This document shows positions 43,314 to 52,170 of a DNA stretch of 64,000 nucleotides, piece by piece. Each line of letters begins with the position of its first letter. Within the stretch, counting starts at the first letter, position 1. A model generated the notes under the pieces. That model did no database searches. It saw only the letters and a list, made by a program, of their open reading frames with translations, and was not told where the DNA came from. A program made the position numbers and the translations under genes. Source of the stretch: Ilumatobacteraceae bacterium (GTDB lineage Bacteria; Actinomycetota; Acidimicrobiia; Acidimicrobiales; Ilumatobacteraceae); contig JAWPMO010000001.1 in assembly GCA_033344875.1 (NCBI GenBank), positions 2,195,595 to 2,259,594 on the forward strand, given 5' to 3'.

Positions 43314-45434
43314 GTGGACCTCAACGGGGTGTGGCGGGTAACAGCCGCCGACGACGAGCAACGGCGCGACGGCATCGGCCTCGCGACCGACGACTCGTCA
43401 TGGCCCGAGATCACGGTTCCCGGCCACTGGCGGACGCACCCCGAGTTCGCCGACAGCGACGGTCCGCTGCTCTACCGCCGACGCTTCGAACTCGACGAGC
43501 TGCCCGAACAGCGACGCCGTTGGCTGACCCTCGACGGCATCTTCTACCAGGCCGACGTGTGGTTCGACGGCGCATATCTCGGCGACGCCGAGGGATACTT
43601 CATGCCGCACACGTTCGACGTCACGGCGCTGAGCCAGATCGGTGACGAGCACGTCGTCGCGGTCGAGACGGTGTGCTCACCACAAGACAGCCATCGCGGC
43701 AAACGCAACATCACCGGCATCTTCCAGCACTGGGACGGCATGGACCGCGACTGGAACCCGGGCGGCATCTGGCGCCCGGTGCACCTCTACGACACCGGGC
43801 CGGCGCGCATCGATCGACTCCGTGTCCTCTGTCGAGACGCCGACGAGGCCCGGGCCCACCTCCTCCTCAGGGCGTCGCTCGACTGCGACCAGAGTCGAGC
43901 GGTGGTGGTGCGCACGTTCGTCGACGGCGAGGTCATGACCGAGACCGAACGCCGTCTCGCCGCAGGCGCGAACGAGGTCAACTGGAGCATCGACATCTCC
44001 AACCCACAGCTGTGGTGGCCACGTTCGCTCGGCGAGCAGCCGCTCACCACGGTCGAGGTCGAGATCGAGATCGACGGACGGATCAGCGATTCGCGCATCC
44101 GCCGGACCGGCCTCCGGGTCGTCGCCTGGAACGACTGGTCGTGCTCGGTGAACGGGGAGCGACTGTTCCTGAAGGGCGCCAACCTGCTCCCCACGCGTGC
44201 CGGAATGGCCCACGCGACCACGACCGCTATGCGGCGCGACATCGAGCTCGCCGCCGAGGCGGGGCTCGACGTCCTGCGGGTCCACGGACACATCGCACCG
44301 CGTCAGATCTACGACGCAGCCGACGAACTCGGGATGCTCCTGCTCCAGGACTTCCCGCTCCAGTGGGGCTACGCCCGCTCGGTCAGGTCGCAGGCGATCA
44401 CCCAGGCCCAGGCCGCCGTCGACCAGCTCGGTCACCACCCGTCGATCATCCAGTGGAACGCGCACAACGACCCGGCCGCCGTGGCGATCGGCATCGAGGG
44501 CGACAGCACCAGGTCGCGGCTCCGGTACCTCGCTGCGCACCAACTGCCGTCATGGAATCGCACGGTCCTCGACCGGTGGGTGCGCCGGTCGTTCGAGCGA
44601 GCCGACCCGACCCGACTGTGCGTGCCCCACTCCGGCGTCCTCCCCCACCTCCCGCTGCTCGACGGGACCGACAGCCACTTCTACTTCGGGTGGTACCACG
44701 GCGACGTGCGCGACATCGAACGTCTCGCTTCGACCGTGCCGCGGGTGATGCGGTTCCTCTCCGAGTTCGGCGCCCAGGCGGTCCCCGAGACCGCCGACTT
44801 CATCGACGCCGACGCCTGGCCCGACCTCGACTGGGACACCCTCGAAACCCGCCACGGCCTGCAGAAGTGGGTGTTCGACCAACGGGTTCCGCCGGCCGAC
44901 TTCCCCACGTTCGACGCGTGGCGACAGGCGACGCAGCGGTACCAGGCCGAACTGATCCGACACCACATCGAACTCCTGCGTCGGCTCAAGTATCGACCGA
45001 CCGGTGGCTTCTGCGTCTTCGCGCTGAACGACCCGGCACCGGTGGTGTCGTGGAGTGTGCTCGACGACGAGCGGGTGCCGAAGCTCGGGTGGGAGGCGCT
45101 CAAGCGAGCTTGCGCGCCGGTCATCGTCGTCGCCGACCGTCCGCCCGAGGTCGTCGCTCCGGGCGAACCGCTGGCACTCGACGTCCACGTGGTCAACGAC
45201 CTGCGCCACACGATCGGCGGCGCCGTCGTCGACGTCACCGCGTCATGGTCGGGCGGCTCGCGGCGATGGCGCTTCGGTGGCGACATCGAACCCGACGACT
45301 GCGTGCGCGTCGGCAAGGTCTCGATGGACGTCCCCGACACCCTCGGCGCACTCAACGTCGACATCGTGCTCACGGCCGGCGAGCTGATCCAGACCAACCA
45401 CTACTCCACCGCGATCACCCACGTCCCGACCTGA
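43314..45434 (+). CDS. glycoside hydrolase family 2 protein (beta-mannosidase/galactosidase-like)
   Basis: 706 residues from GTG 43314. Sugar-binding domain with VPGHWRTHP, YRRRFELDE, VWFDGAYLGDAEGYFMPHTFDV; Ig-like domain with LWWPRSLGEQPL; TIM barrel with LKGANLLPTRAGM, VLRVHGHIAPRQIYDAADEL and LLQDFPLQWGYAR. The nucleophile Glu is in MRFLSEFGAQAVPE. At the acid/base position it reads SIIQWNAHNDPAAV, that is HND where active GH2 enzymes have NE, so Asp replaces Glu. No signal peptide, hence cytoplasmic. Substrate unknown. Divergent from azlC with 43 bp between starts. Confidence 0.85.
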   Translation: MDLNGVWRVTAADDEQRRDGIGLATDDSSWPEITVPGHWRTHPEFADSDGPLLYRRRFELDELPEQRRRWLTLDGIFYQADVWFDGAYLGDAEGYFMPHTFDVTALSQIGDEHVVAVETVCSPQDSHRGKRNITGIFQHWDGMDRDWNPGGIWRPVHLYDTGPARIDRLRVLCRDADEARAHLLLRASLDCDQSRAVVVRTFVDGEVMTETERRLAAGANEVNWSIDISNPQLWWPRSLGEQPLTTVEVEIEIDGRISDSRIRRTGLRVVAWNDWSCSVNGERLFLKGANLLPTRAGMAHATTTAMRRDIELAAEAGLDVLRVHGHIAPRQIYDAADELGMLLLQDFPLQWGYARSVRSQAITQAQAAVDQLGHHPSIIQWNAHNDPAAVAIGIEGDSTRSRLRYLAAHQLPSWNRTVLDRWVRRSFERADPTRLCVPHSGVLPHLPLLDGTDSHFYFGWYHGDVRDIERLASTVPRVMRFLSEFGAQAVPETADFIDADAWPDLDWDTLETRHGLQKWVFDQRVPPADFPTFDAWRQATQRYQAELIRHHIELLRRLKYRPTGGFCVFALNDPAPVVSWSVLDDERVPKLGWEALKRACAPVIVVADRPPEVVAPGEPLALDVHVVNDLRHTIGGAVVDVTASWSGGSRRWRFGGDIEPDDCVRVGKVSMDVPDTLGALNVDIVLTAGELIQTNHYSTAITHVPT

Positions 45435-45550
45435 CCGGGAGCTATCCCACAGCTGCGCACTGAACCTCGCCTCCGACGGCGGGATAATATAGCAATCTCA
45501 CAGGCAGCCGTCGGTGTGCAAAGGCTTCGGTGGGATCCGGAGAGTACGCA

Positions 45551-46993
45551 ATGCCAGAGCCACATGACCTGATCATCCGAAACGCCCGAATCATCGATGG
45601 CAGCGGGGGCCCCTCTCGCTGGGGCGATGTCGCTGTCGATGACGATCGGCTCGTGTCGGTCGGCGAGCAACCGGTTGGCACCGGACGCATCGAGATAGAT
45701 GCAGCGGGCAAGGCGGTCGCCCCCGGCTTCATCGATGCCCACACCCACGACGACCGCGCCCTCCTGAGCGACCCGGCGATGGCCTGCAAGGTGAGTCAGG
45801 GGGTGACGACCGTGATCACCGGGAACTGCGGGATCAGCCTTGCGCCCATCCGGCGTGCCGAACGTCCGCCGGCACCGCTCGACCTGCTCAGCCGCTCGGC
45901 GAGTTCCTTCTTCGAGCGCTTCGCCGACTACCTCGACGCGCTGGCATCGGCTCCCGCTGCCGTCAACTCCGTGGCTCAGGTTGGACATTCGACGCTGCGC
46001 GTCGCCCACCTCGCCAACCTCGAACGGCCAGCAACCGCCGGCGAGATCCGGCGCATGCGCGCAGACCTGGAGCGTTCGCTGAACGCGGGCGCTGCGGGCC
46101 TGTCGACAGGACTCTTCTACCCACCGGCCCAAGCGGCTTCGATCGACGAGGTGGCAGAGTTGGCCTCGGGGTTGGTTCGTTTCGGCGGTTTCCACACGAC
46201 TCACATGCGCGACGAGGGCGATCGCGTGCATGACTCGCTGGCTGAATCGTTCAAGATCGGGCGACGAGCGGGGGTACCGGTCGTCATTTCGCACCACAAG
46301 TGCTCCGGCAGCGCCAACTTCGGGCGCTCTACCGAGACGCTCGCGATGCTCGACACGGCACGTGCCTCCCAGACCGTTGGCTTCGATGTGTACCCGTACT
46401 CGGCAGGCTCGACATCGTTGGCCGCTGGACGCCGGCTCGGAGCCGACCGGACGACGATCAGTTGGTCCGAGCCTCACCCGGAGTTCGCGGGTCGCGATCT
46501 CGATTCTGTCGCCGCCGAGCTGTCCTTGAGCGTCGACGAAACCGTTGCGGCTCTCAGCCCCGCCGGCGGGATCTTCTACGCAATGGACGAGACGGACGTT
46601 CAGCGGATCGTCTCGCATCCTGCGGCGATCATCGGATCGGACGGGTTGCCACATGACACCCACCCACACCCCAGGCTGTGGGGCACCTTCCCGCGGGTCC
46701 TCGGTCGCTATTCGCGCGAACTCGGACTCTTCCGGATCGAGGATGCCGTCGCCAAGATGACCTCACGCTCTGCGACCACGTTCGGCATCCGCGACCGAGG
46801 ACTGTTGCAGACCGGCAACTACGCCGACCTCGTGATCTTCGACCCAGAGTCCGTCATCGACGAGGCAACGTACGCAGACCCGCAACGACAGGCGACCGGC
46901 ATCGAGTTGGTCGTCGTCAACGGGACCGTCGTCTGGCAAGATCGGAGATCGACCGGTGCCCGGCCCGGGCGTCCACTCCGGCCTACGAGGTAG
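45551..46993 (+). CDS. N-acyl-D-amino-acid deacylase family amidohydrolase
   Basis: 480 residues from ATG 45551 (GGAGAG nine bases upstream). Metal-dependent amidohydrolase: GFIDAHTHDDRALL, the cysteine in TVITGNCGISLAP, VISHHKCSGSANFGRS and GSDGLPHDTHPHPRLWGTFP are D-aminoacylase signatures. Expected to release D-amino acids from N-acyl forms; related members act on hydantoin-like or other N-acyl substrates. A TAATAT element at 45485-45490 may be its -10, but the -35 is weak. Its 3' end faces the SDR gene. Confidence 0.88.
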   Translation: MPEPHDLIIRNARIIDGSGGPSRWGDVAVDDDRLVSVGEQPVGTGRIEIDAAGKAVAPGFIDAHTHDDRALLSDPAMACKVSQGVTTVITGNCGISLAPIRRAERPPAPLDLLSRSASSFFERFADYLDALASAPAAVNSVAQVGHSTLRVAHLANLERPATAGEIRRMRADLERSLNAGAAGLSTGLFYPPAQAASIDEVAELASGLVRFGGFHTTHMRDEGDRVHDSLAESFKIGRRAGVPVVISHHKCSGSANFGRSTETLAMLDTARASQTVGFDVYPYSAGSTSLAAGRRLGADRTTISWSEPHPEFAGRDLDSVAAELSLSVDETVAALSPAGGIFYAMDETDVQRIVSHPAAIIGSDGLPHDTHPHPRLWGTFPRVLGRYSRELGLFRIEDAVAKMTSRSATTFGIRDRGLLQTGNYADLVIFDPESVIDEATYADPQRQATGIELVVVNGTVVWQDRRSTGARPGRPLRPTR

Positions 46994-47056
46994 CCCTCGG
47001 TCCACGACCGCGGGACTCTTGCGGAATGTCCCCGCCGCAGAGCCCCTCCGGTCCCC

Positions 47057-47776
47057 TCAGTAGGTGGCCCGACCACCTGAGATGTCGTGACAGGCACCGG
47101 TGGAGAAGCTGCACGCCTCGGAGGCGAGCCACCCCACGAGGTCGGCAACTTCGGTGGCTGTACCCGAGCGTCCCATCGGGATCCGCGACAACATGTAGGC
47201 AAGGACGTCGTCATCCGTCCCTGCGTTCATCGGAGTGGCGATCACCGCGGGGGCAATGCTGTGGACGAGCACGCCGTCTGCGGCAACCTCCTTCGCGACC
47301 GCCTTGGTCAGGCCGATCACACCCGCCTTCGACGCCGAATACGCTGCCAGATTCGGGTTGCCCTCCTTGCCTGCGATGCTGGCGATGTTGACGACTCGTC
47401 CCCAGCCTGCAGCCCGCATCCCCGGGACGAAGGCGCGCATCATGTTGAACGTCCCGGTGAGGTTGACGGCAATGGTTCGCTCCCACGACTCGGTCGACAC
47501 CTCCCAACTCGGCTGATTCGGCCCGACGACTCCTGCGCTGTTCACCAACACGTCCACAGCGCCGACGGCCTCGCTGAGACGGCTGACATCGGACGCGTCG
47601 GAGATGTCCACCGAGTAGAAGGCCTCATACTCCGACGGGCATCCGTCATCGGGCATCCTCAAGTCGGCACCGATGACCGAGTAGCCATCGCGATGAAGTC
47701 GAGCGCACGCTGCGAACCCGATGCCCTGTGCGGCACCGGTGACCAGGGCGCGGCGGGCCGGATTCGACGGGCTCAT
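47057..47776 (-). CDS. short-chain dehydrogenase/reductase
   Basis: 239 residues from ATG 47776. Classical SDR: ALVTGAAQGIGFAACARLH (TGxxxGxG cofactor motif), VDVLVNSAGVVG (NAG), Ser in VVNIASIAGKEG, catalytic YSASK in LAAYSASKAGVIGL. ADLRMPDD suggests NAD(H) preference (Asp after beta 2). It lies 20 bp after the iclR stop on the same strand, so both may be one transcript. Oxidises or reduces an unknown alcohol/ketone of the pathway. Confidence 0.88.
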   Translation of the reverse strand: MSPSNPARRALVTGAAQGIGFAACARLHRDGYSVIGADLRMPDDGCPSEYEAFYSVDISDASDVSRLSEAVGAVDVLVNSAGVVGPNQPSWEVSTESWERTIAVNLTGTFNMMRAFVPGMRAAGWGRVVNIASIAGKEGNPNLAAYSASKAGVIGLTKAVAKEVAADGVLVHSIAPAVIATPMNAGTDDDVLAYMLSRIPMGRSGTATEVADLVGWLASEACSFSTGACHDISGGRATY

Positions 47777-47796
47777 GCTCGGTGAGCCTCCCTCGT

Positions 47797-48570
47797 TCAC
47801 GTCGGTTCCGGGGCAGATTCGGCCGACGACGACAGCGCCTGAAATGGCTCGATGATCTTGAGGATCTCCGCTGCCATCGATCGGATGGTCGGCTCCGTGA
47901 AGCGTTCGGCCGGTCCGGTGATCGACAGGCAAATCGGCGCTTGCCGATCCCCCTGCAAGTTCAACGCCACAGCGAGAGCGGCCGTACTGTCGAGCGCTTC
48001 GCGCACGTTGATGGCGTAGCCGTCGTGCCGGATGTCATCGAGTTGGGCCCGCAACTTCTTCTTCGACGTGATGGTCGTCGGCGTATAGCGCTTCAAGGTG
48101 ATCCGGTCGAGGATCTCGGTGAGCCGACCCGATTCTTGACATGCGAGGTAGGCCTTGCCGACCGCTGTCGCGTGTAGTGGGTCCTCGGTCCCGAGATTGA
48201 AGATCACTCGAAGGACGTTCTGGCTCTCGATCGTCCCGACGATGAGCATCGCATCACCCGCCGGAATCGAGATGTGCACGGTCTCGCCCGTGAGATCACG
48301 CAACCGCTCGGCGATGGCGATGGCCTTGTCCATGCGGAAGCCCGCTGAGGCTGCCTCACCGACCCGAATCAGCCCGTGCCCGAGGCGATAACGCCCCTGC
48401 TGCTCGTCGACCGCCACCCAATCGAACCTGCGCAACGTTCCGAGGAGGCGCAGTGCGTTGCTCTTGTGCACTTCCAGCTCGAGGGCGACGTCATCGAGCC
48501 TCATCGACTTCCGCTCGGCCAACAGTTCGATGACGCGAATGACTCGAGCGGCACTTTGCAGCATCTCCAT
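47797..48570 (-). CDS. IclR-family transcription regulator
   Basis: 257 residues from ATG 48570 (GGGAG nine bases upstream). N-terminal winged helix (VIRVIELLAERKSMRLDDVA ... HKSNALRLLGTLRRFDWV) and C-terminal IclR effector domain (TGETVHISIPAGDAMLIVG, PLHATAVGKAYLAC, SITGPAERFT). It is divergent from the acetamidase gene. The 15-bp palindrome at 48688-48702 in the shared control region, repeated in front of the other two transport/hydrolase units, is its probable operator. Confidence 0.92.
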   Translation of the reverse strand: MEMLQSAARVIRVIELLAERKSMRLDDVALELEVHKSNALRLLGTLRRFDWVAVDEQQGRYRLGHGLIRVGEAASAGFRMDKAIAIAERLRDLTGETVHISIPAGDAMLIVGTIESQNVLRVIFNLGTEDPLHATAVGKAYLACQESGRLTEILDRITLKRYTPTTITSKKKLRAQLDDIRHDGYAINVREALDSTAALAVALNLQGDRQAPICLSITGPAERFTEPTIRSMAAEILKIIEPFQALSSSAESAPEPT

Positions 48571-48639
48571 TGGCGTGTCTCCCTTTCTCTTCGCAGCAGG
48601 TCTACCACCGGGATTTCGCTTGACCGGCCCGGACCGTGT

Positions 48640-48668
48640 TTGACGCCGACCCACACCCGGGGCAGAAT
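48640..48668 (+). promoter_or_regulatory. promoter of the acetamidase-amidohydrolase unit
   Basis: -35 TTGACG (48640-48645), 17-bp spacer, -10 CAGAAT (48663-48668, four of six consensus bases). The expected start near 48675 puts the palindrome at 48688-48702 just downstream, a repression position. Confidence 0.55.
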
Positions 48669-48687
48669 AGCGCTACAAGCACCATCA

Positions 48688-48702
48688 TTGCGTTGTACGC
48701 AA
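48688..48702. promoter_or_regulatory. candidate IclR operator (TTGCG-N5-CGCAA)
   Basis: TTGCGTTGTACGCAA, a perfect palindrome with 6-bp arms (TTGCGT/ACGCAA), between iclR and the acetamidase gene. It shares 14 of 15 bases with the site at 61439-61453. Confidence 0.65.
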
Positions 48703-48742
48703 CACACGCTATCAGCCGAACCGACCGTCCAAGGGGACAGAT

Positions 48743-49672
48743 GTGATCACAGTTCCGTCGGAACACCGAGCGTTCGCGTACGACCCGGGATTGTCCCCGG
48801 TCGAGTCGGTCGATTCGGGGACCACCGTCATATTCACGACGGAGGACGCTCGGTGCGGCGCGCTCCTCGACCGCGAGCGCGGCGTGTCATATCGATTGCC
48901 GCTGCCGACGCCGGGGTCGGGAAACCCTGTGACGGGACCGGTCGCCGTCAACGATACCGAGCCCGGGGACGCCATTGAGGTGTCCATCGACGCCATCGAC
49001 TTCGACCCGGTCGGATGGTGCGGTGCCCATGCCCACGTCGGGCCCGTCCCGACCGGGCGGGTGCCGGAACCGGTCGGCCGCACCGTCGACGTGGCCCACG
49101 GCACGATTCACTTCGGTCCTGATCTCACACTGCCGGTGAGACCGATGGTCGGTTGTGTCGGAACGGCGCCACACGACGGCCCGTGGTCCACCGCTCTCCC
49201 CGGTCGCCACGGCGGCAACATGGACCAATCGATCGTCACCGTCGGCGTGCGGGTCCTGCTGCCGGTGTACGTACCCGGGGCACTCGTCTTCGTCGGCGAC
49301 CTCCACGCCTCGCAGGGTGACGGTGAGCTCTCCGGCGTCGGTCTGGAGATCGGTGGGCGCGTGACCACCACGTTGAGCCGAGTCGCCGATGCCGGCCTGG
49401 CATGGCCATGGGCAATCGCTCCCGACCGGCTCGCCGTACTCGTCGCCGGGCAGACATTCACCGAAGCTCGCGAGGCCGCTGTCGACTCGATGATGACCGC
49501 CATCGAACATTCATTGGGGATGTCCCCCGGTGAGGCGCTGGCGCTGTTGTCGATCGCCGGCGACTTGCGGATCGGCCAGTCGTACGGCAGCGGCCCCATG
49601 ACCCTACGCCTCGAGGTCCCCAGAGACCTCGGCGTCTCGCCACTACCGATCACTCAAGGAGTTGCATCATGA
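48743..49672 (+). CDS. acetamidase/formamidase family protein
   Basis: 309 residues from GTG 48743 (AAGGGG upstream). FmdA/AmdA fold: ARCGALLDRERG, NPVTGPVAVNDTEPGDAIEV, MVGCVGTAPHDGPWSTALPG, HGGNMDQSIVTVGVRVLLPV, VGDLHASQGDGELSGVGLEI. The DLHASQGDGE and HGGNMD blocks hold the metal-binding residues. The family hydrolyses formamide or acetamide to ammonia and the acid, a logical step after dimethylformamidase-type cleavage. First of two genes (ATGA overlap). Confidence 0.92.
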   Translation: MITVPSEHRAFAYDPGLSPVESVDSGTTVIFTTEDARCGALLDRERGVSYRLPLPTPGSGNPVTGPVAVNDTEPGDAIEVSIDAIDFDPVGWCGAHAHVGPVPTGRVPEPVGRTVDVAHGTIHFGPDLTLPVRPMVGCVGTAPHDGPWSTALPGRHGGNMDQSIVTVGVRVLLPVYVPGALVFVGDLHASQGDGELSGVGLEIGGRVTTTLSRVADAGLAWPWAIAPDRLAVLVAGQTFTEAREAAVDSMMTAIEHSLGMSPGEALALLSIAGDLRIGQSYGSGPMTLRLEVPRDLGVSPLPITQGVAS

Positions 49673-50559
49673 TCGTTGACATTCACTCGCATCTGGGTTG
49701 GTACCCCGATCATCAGACCGAGGAGTTCGCCAGCGAGGCACTGGCTTCGAAGAAGGTCAAGCTCGAACAATCCGGCGGCGCCGCACACGCAACCTGCCTG
49801 AACCTCCACTCGTACGACTCACACCCCGAACAACACTGGGAAGCATCCACCAACGCCGACCGGGTCGTGGTCTTCGGCCTCCAAGCCAAAGCCACCGGAT
49901 TCTGGGTCCCGAACGACCTGATCGCCGACTACGCCGCTGCCCACTCCGACAAGATCATCGGCTGGGCGTCGGTCGACCCGACCGACCCCGGGCATCCCGA
50001 CGAACTCGAACGCTGCGTCGAAGACCTCAAACTCACCGGTCTCAAACTCGGCCCCGCGTACCAGGGATGGGACCCCACCAACCGCGACTACTGGACCGTG
50101 TTCGAACGCTGCCAGCACTACAACATCCCCGTCATCTGGCACCAGGGCACCACCTTCCCCTCCAAAGCCCGCCTACGCGTCTCACCGCCGCTCCTCCTCG
50201 AAGACATCGCCATGGAGTTCCCCGACCTCACCATGATCGTCGCCCACCTCGCCCACCCGTGGGAAACCGACCTCATCGTTCTCCTCCGCAAGACACCCAA
50301 CCTCTACGCGGACATCTCAGCGGTCCACTACCGACCCTGGCGCTACTGGCAAGCCATGGTCACCGCCATGGAATACGGAGCCACCAACAAACTCCTCCTC
50401 GGCTCCGACTTCCCATCCGCCACCATCGACCACGTCATCGCCGGCCTCCGAAAAGTCAACGACATCGTCGAGGGCACCAAACTCCCCACCATCCCCACCG
50501 AAATCCAAGACCGCATCATCCACCACAACTGGAAACAAGTCCTCCCAGATCTCACCTGA
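49669..50559 (+). CDS. TIM-barrel amidohydrolase (Amidohydro_2 family)
   Basis: 296 residues, starting at the ATG that overlaps the acetamidase stop. MIVDIHSHLGWYP carries the HxH metal motif, VIWHQGTTFP a third His, MIVAHLAHPWETD a fourth and LLGSDFPSA the catalytic Asp. Family members are decarboxylases or hydrolases of the ACMSD/hydratase type. From about codon 50 the gene uses GAA, AAA and NNC codons much more than its GAG/AAG-rich neighbours, and a second long frame stays open along it; this hints at separate origin. Confidence 0.85.
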   Translation: MIVDIHSHLGWYPDHQTEEFASEALASKKVKLEQSGGAAHATCLNLHSYDSHPEQHWEASTNADRVVVFGLQAKATGFWVPNDLIADYAAAHSDKIIGWASVDPTDPGHPDELERCVEDLKLTGLKLGPAYQGWDPTNRDYWTVFERCQHYNIPVIWHQGTTFPSKARLRVSPPLLLEDIAMEFPDLTMIVAHLAHPWETDLIVLLRKTPNLYADISAVHYRPWRYWQAMVTAMEYGATNKLLLGSDFPSATIDHVIAGLRKVNDIVEGTKLPTIPTEIQDRIIHHNWKQVLPDLT

Positions 50560-50581
50560 CCGGTCGAGCCCGGTTCCCCGG

Positions 50582-52090
50582 CTAGCCGGCCGAGGTCGCG
50601 ATCCGTCCGTCGAGCCGCTGCACCGAGCGCCCGACATCGTGACTCAGTTCCTCGGGAAGCAGTTCGGCGGGCATGTTCTGATAGGCGATCGGACGAACCC
50701 AGCGTCGGATCGCAGTGGCACCGACCGACGTGTCCGAGGAGGTGGACGCGGGATAGGGCCCGCCGTGGTGCATCGCCCAGGTGACCGCGACACCGGTGGG
50801 ATAGCCGTTCCAGACGATTCGTCCGGCGCCTGCCTCGAGGATCGGAAGTAGTCGACGGGCGAACTCCCGATCGTCGTCGTCGCACTGGAGTGTTGCCGTC
50901 AGGGCGCTCGGGAGCTTCCGCAACGTCGCCTCGAGCTGATCGTGGTCGGAGTAGCCGACCACGATCGTGAATGGCCCGAAGCACTCGTCGGCGAGCAGGT
51001 TCGACGGATCGCCGACGAGCTCGGCGATGTCCGCGAAGACCACGGTCGCGCCGTTCGAGCAACCCGAGGCGAGACCGTGCCGAGACGTCACGAGGGAGAT
51101 GTCACGTGCCCGGAGCTCGTCGACCCGTCGCTCGTAGGCGGCGGCGATTCCTGTGTTCAGCAGCACCCCCGGCGTCTGACCGAGCACCGCCTCGCTGATC
51201 GTGTCGCGCACGATCGCCATGGATTCATCCGGAACGAACAACAGACCCGGTTTGGTGCAGAACTGGCCGAGACCGAGAGTGAAGCTTGCGAAGAAGTCGT
51301 GTGCGATCGATTCGCCCCGTCGACGGGCGGCCGCCTCACCGACGACCATCGGATTCACACTCCCGAGCTCTCCGTAGAACGGAATCGGCCGTTCTCGCGA
51401 GGTAGCCAAGTCGAAGAGCGCTCGACCTCCGTTCAGCGAACCGGTGAATCCGACGCCGGCGATGTCGGGGTGCTCCACCAACAGCGATCCAGCCCGTGCG
51501 CCGTGAATCAGCCCGATCGCCTCGACAGGCATGCTCGACCGGTCGAGGCCGACTCTGATCGCTCGTGCGCAACGCTCACTCGTGGCCGGGTGGGACGGGT
51601 GGGCCTTGGCAACTACTGCGCACCCAGCGGCGAGAGCCGAGGCGACATCGCCACCCGGTACCGAGAATGCCAGCGGGAAGTTCGCCGCGCCGAATACCGC
51701 GACCGTGCCGATCGGGCGCATCATCCGCCTGATCTCAGGGTGACTGTCCGTCTCCGAGTCGATCGCGACCTCGAGGAATGCCCCGTCGTCCAGCACCTCG
51801 GCGAAGTGTTCGAACTGAGCCACCGTCCGAGCGAGCTCTCCTCGCAGGCGAGTCTCACCCAACGCTGTTTCCCGGTCCGCCAACGCGACGATGGCTTCGC
51901 CGTCCTCATCCAGGGCTCTGGCGACCGCTCGCAACATCAGCGCGCGGCTCCGTCGGTCGAGTGCCATGAGCTGCGGCTGCGCAGCGACGGCTCGCGCCAC
52001 GACGTCGTCGATGTCCGCGGAGGTCGACTCATCGGCGACCGCCTCCACCGACTCGCGAGTTCGAGCATCGATCGAAAACACTTCGGCCAT
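50582..52090 (-). CDS. aldehyde dehydrogenase, alpha-ketoglutarate-semialdehyde type
   Basis: 502 residues from ATG 52090 (AGGA six bases upstream). ALDH superfamily with Asn137 in VFGAANFPLAFS, Glu241 in FYGELGSVNPM and nucleophile Cys278 in LGLGQFCTKPG. The SVPGGDVASALAAGCAVVAKAHP and FYGELGSVNP blocks are those of KGSADH (2,5-dioxovalerate dehydrogenase), which makes 2-oxoglutarate, usually with NADP. In this cluster it may oxidise an aldehyde released from the carbon skeleton. Convergent with the amidohydrolase gene, 22 bp apart. Confidence 0.88.
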   Translation of the reverse strand: MAEVFSIDARTRESVEAVADESTSADIDDVVARAVAAQPQLMALDRRSRALMLRAVARALDEDGEAIVALADRETALGETRLRGELARTVAQFEHFAEVLDDGAFLEVAIDSETDSHPEIRRMMRPIGTVAVFGAANFPLAFSVPGGDVASALAAGCAVVAKAHPSHPATSERCARAIRVGLDRSSMPVEAIGLIHGARAGSLLVEHPDIAGVGFTGSLNGGRALFDLATSRERPIPFYGELGSVNPMVVGEAAARRRGESIAHDFFASFTLGLGQFCTKPGLLFVPDESMAIVRDTISEAVLGQTPGVLLNTGIAAAYERRVDELRARDISLVTSRHGLASGCSNGATVVFADIAELVGDPSNLLADECFGPFTIVVGYSDHDQLEATLRKLPSALTATLQCDDDDREFARRLLPILEAGAGRIVWNGYPTGVAVTWAMHHGGPYPASTSSDTSVGATAIRRWVRPIAYQNMPAELLPEELSHDVGRSVQRLDGRIATSAG

Positions 52091-52170
52091 GTCAATCCTG
52101 TCTGTCTCGGGGAGGGCCGAGAACGCCGCGTTCACGGCGATGCCCTCACGTCCTACCGATTTCGACGCCC

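Noticed and set aside
49698-50585. Same-strand second frame of 295 codons inside the amidohydrolase gene
   Set aside because: His/Arg/Pro-rich with no family features; the annotated frame has all metal-binding motifs and an ATGA-coupled start.
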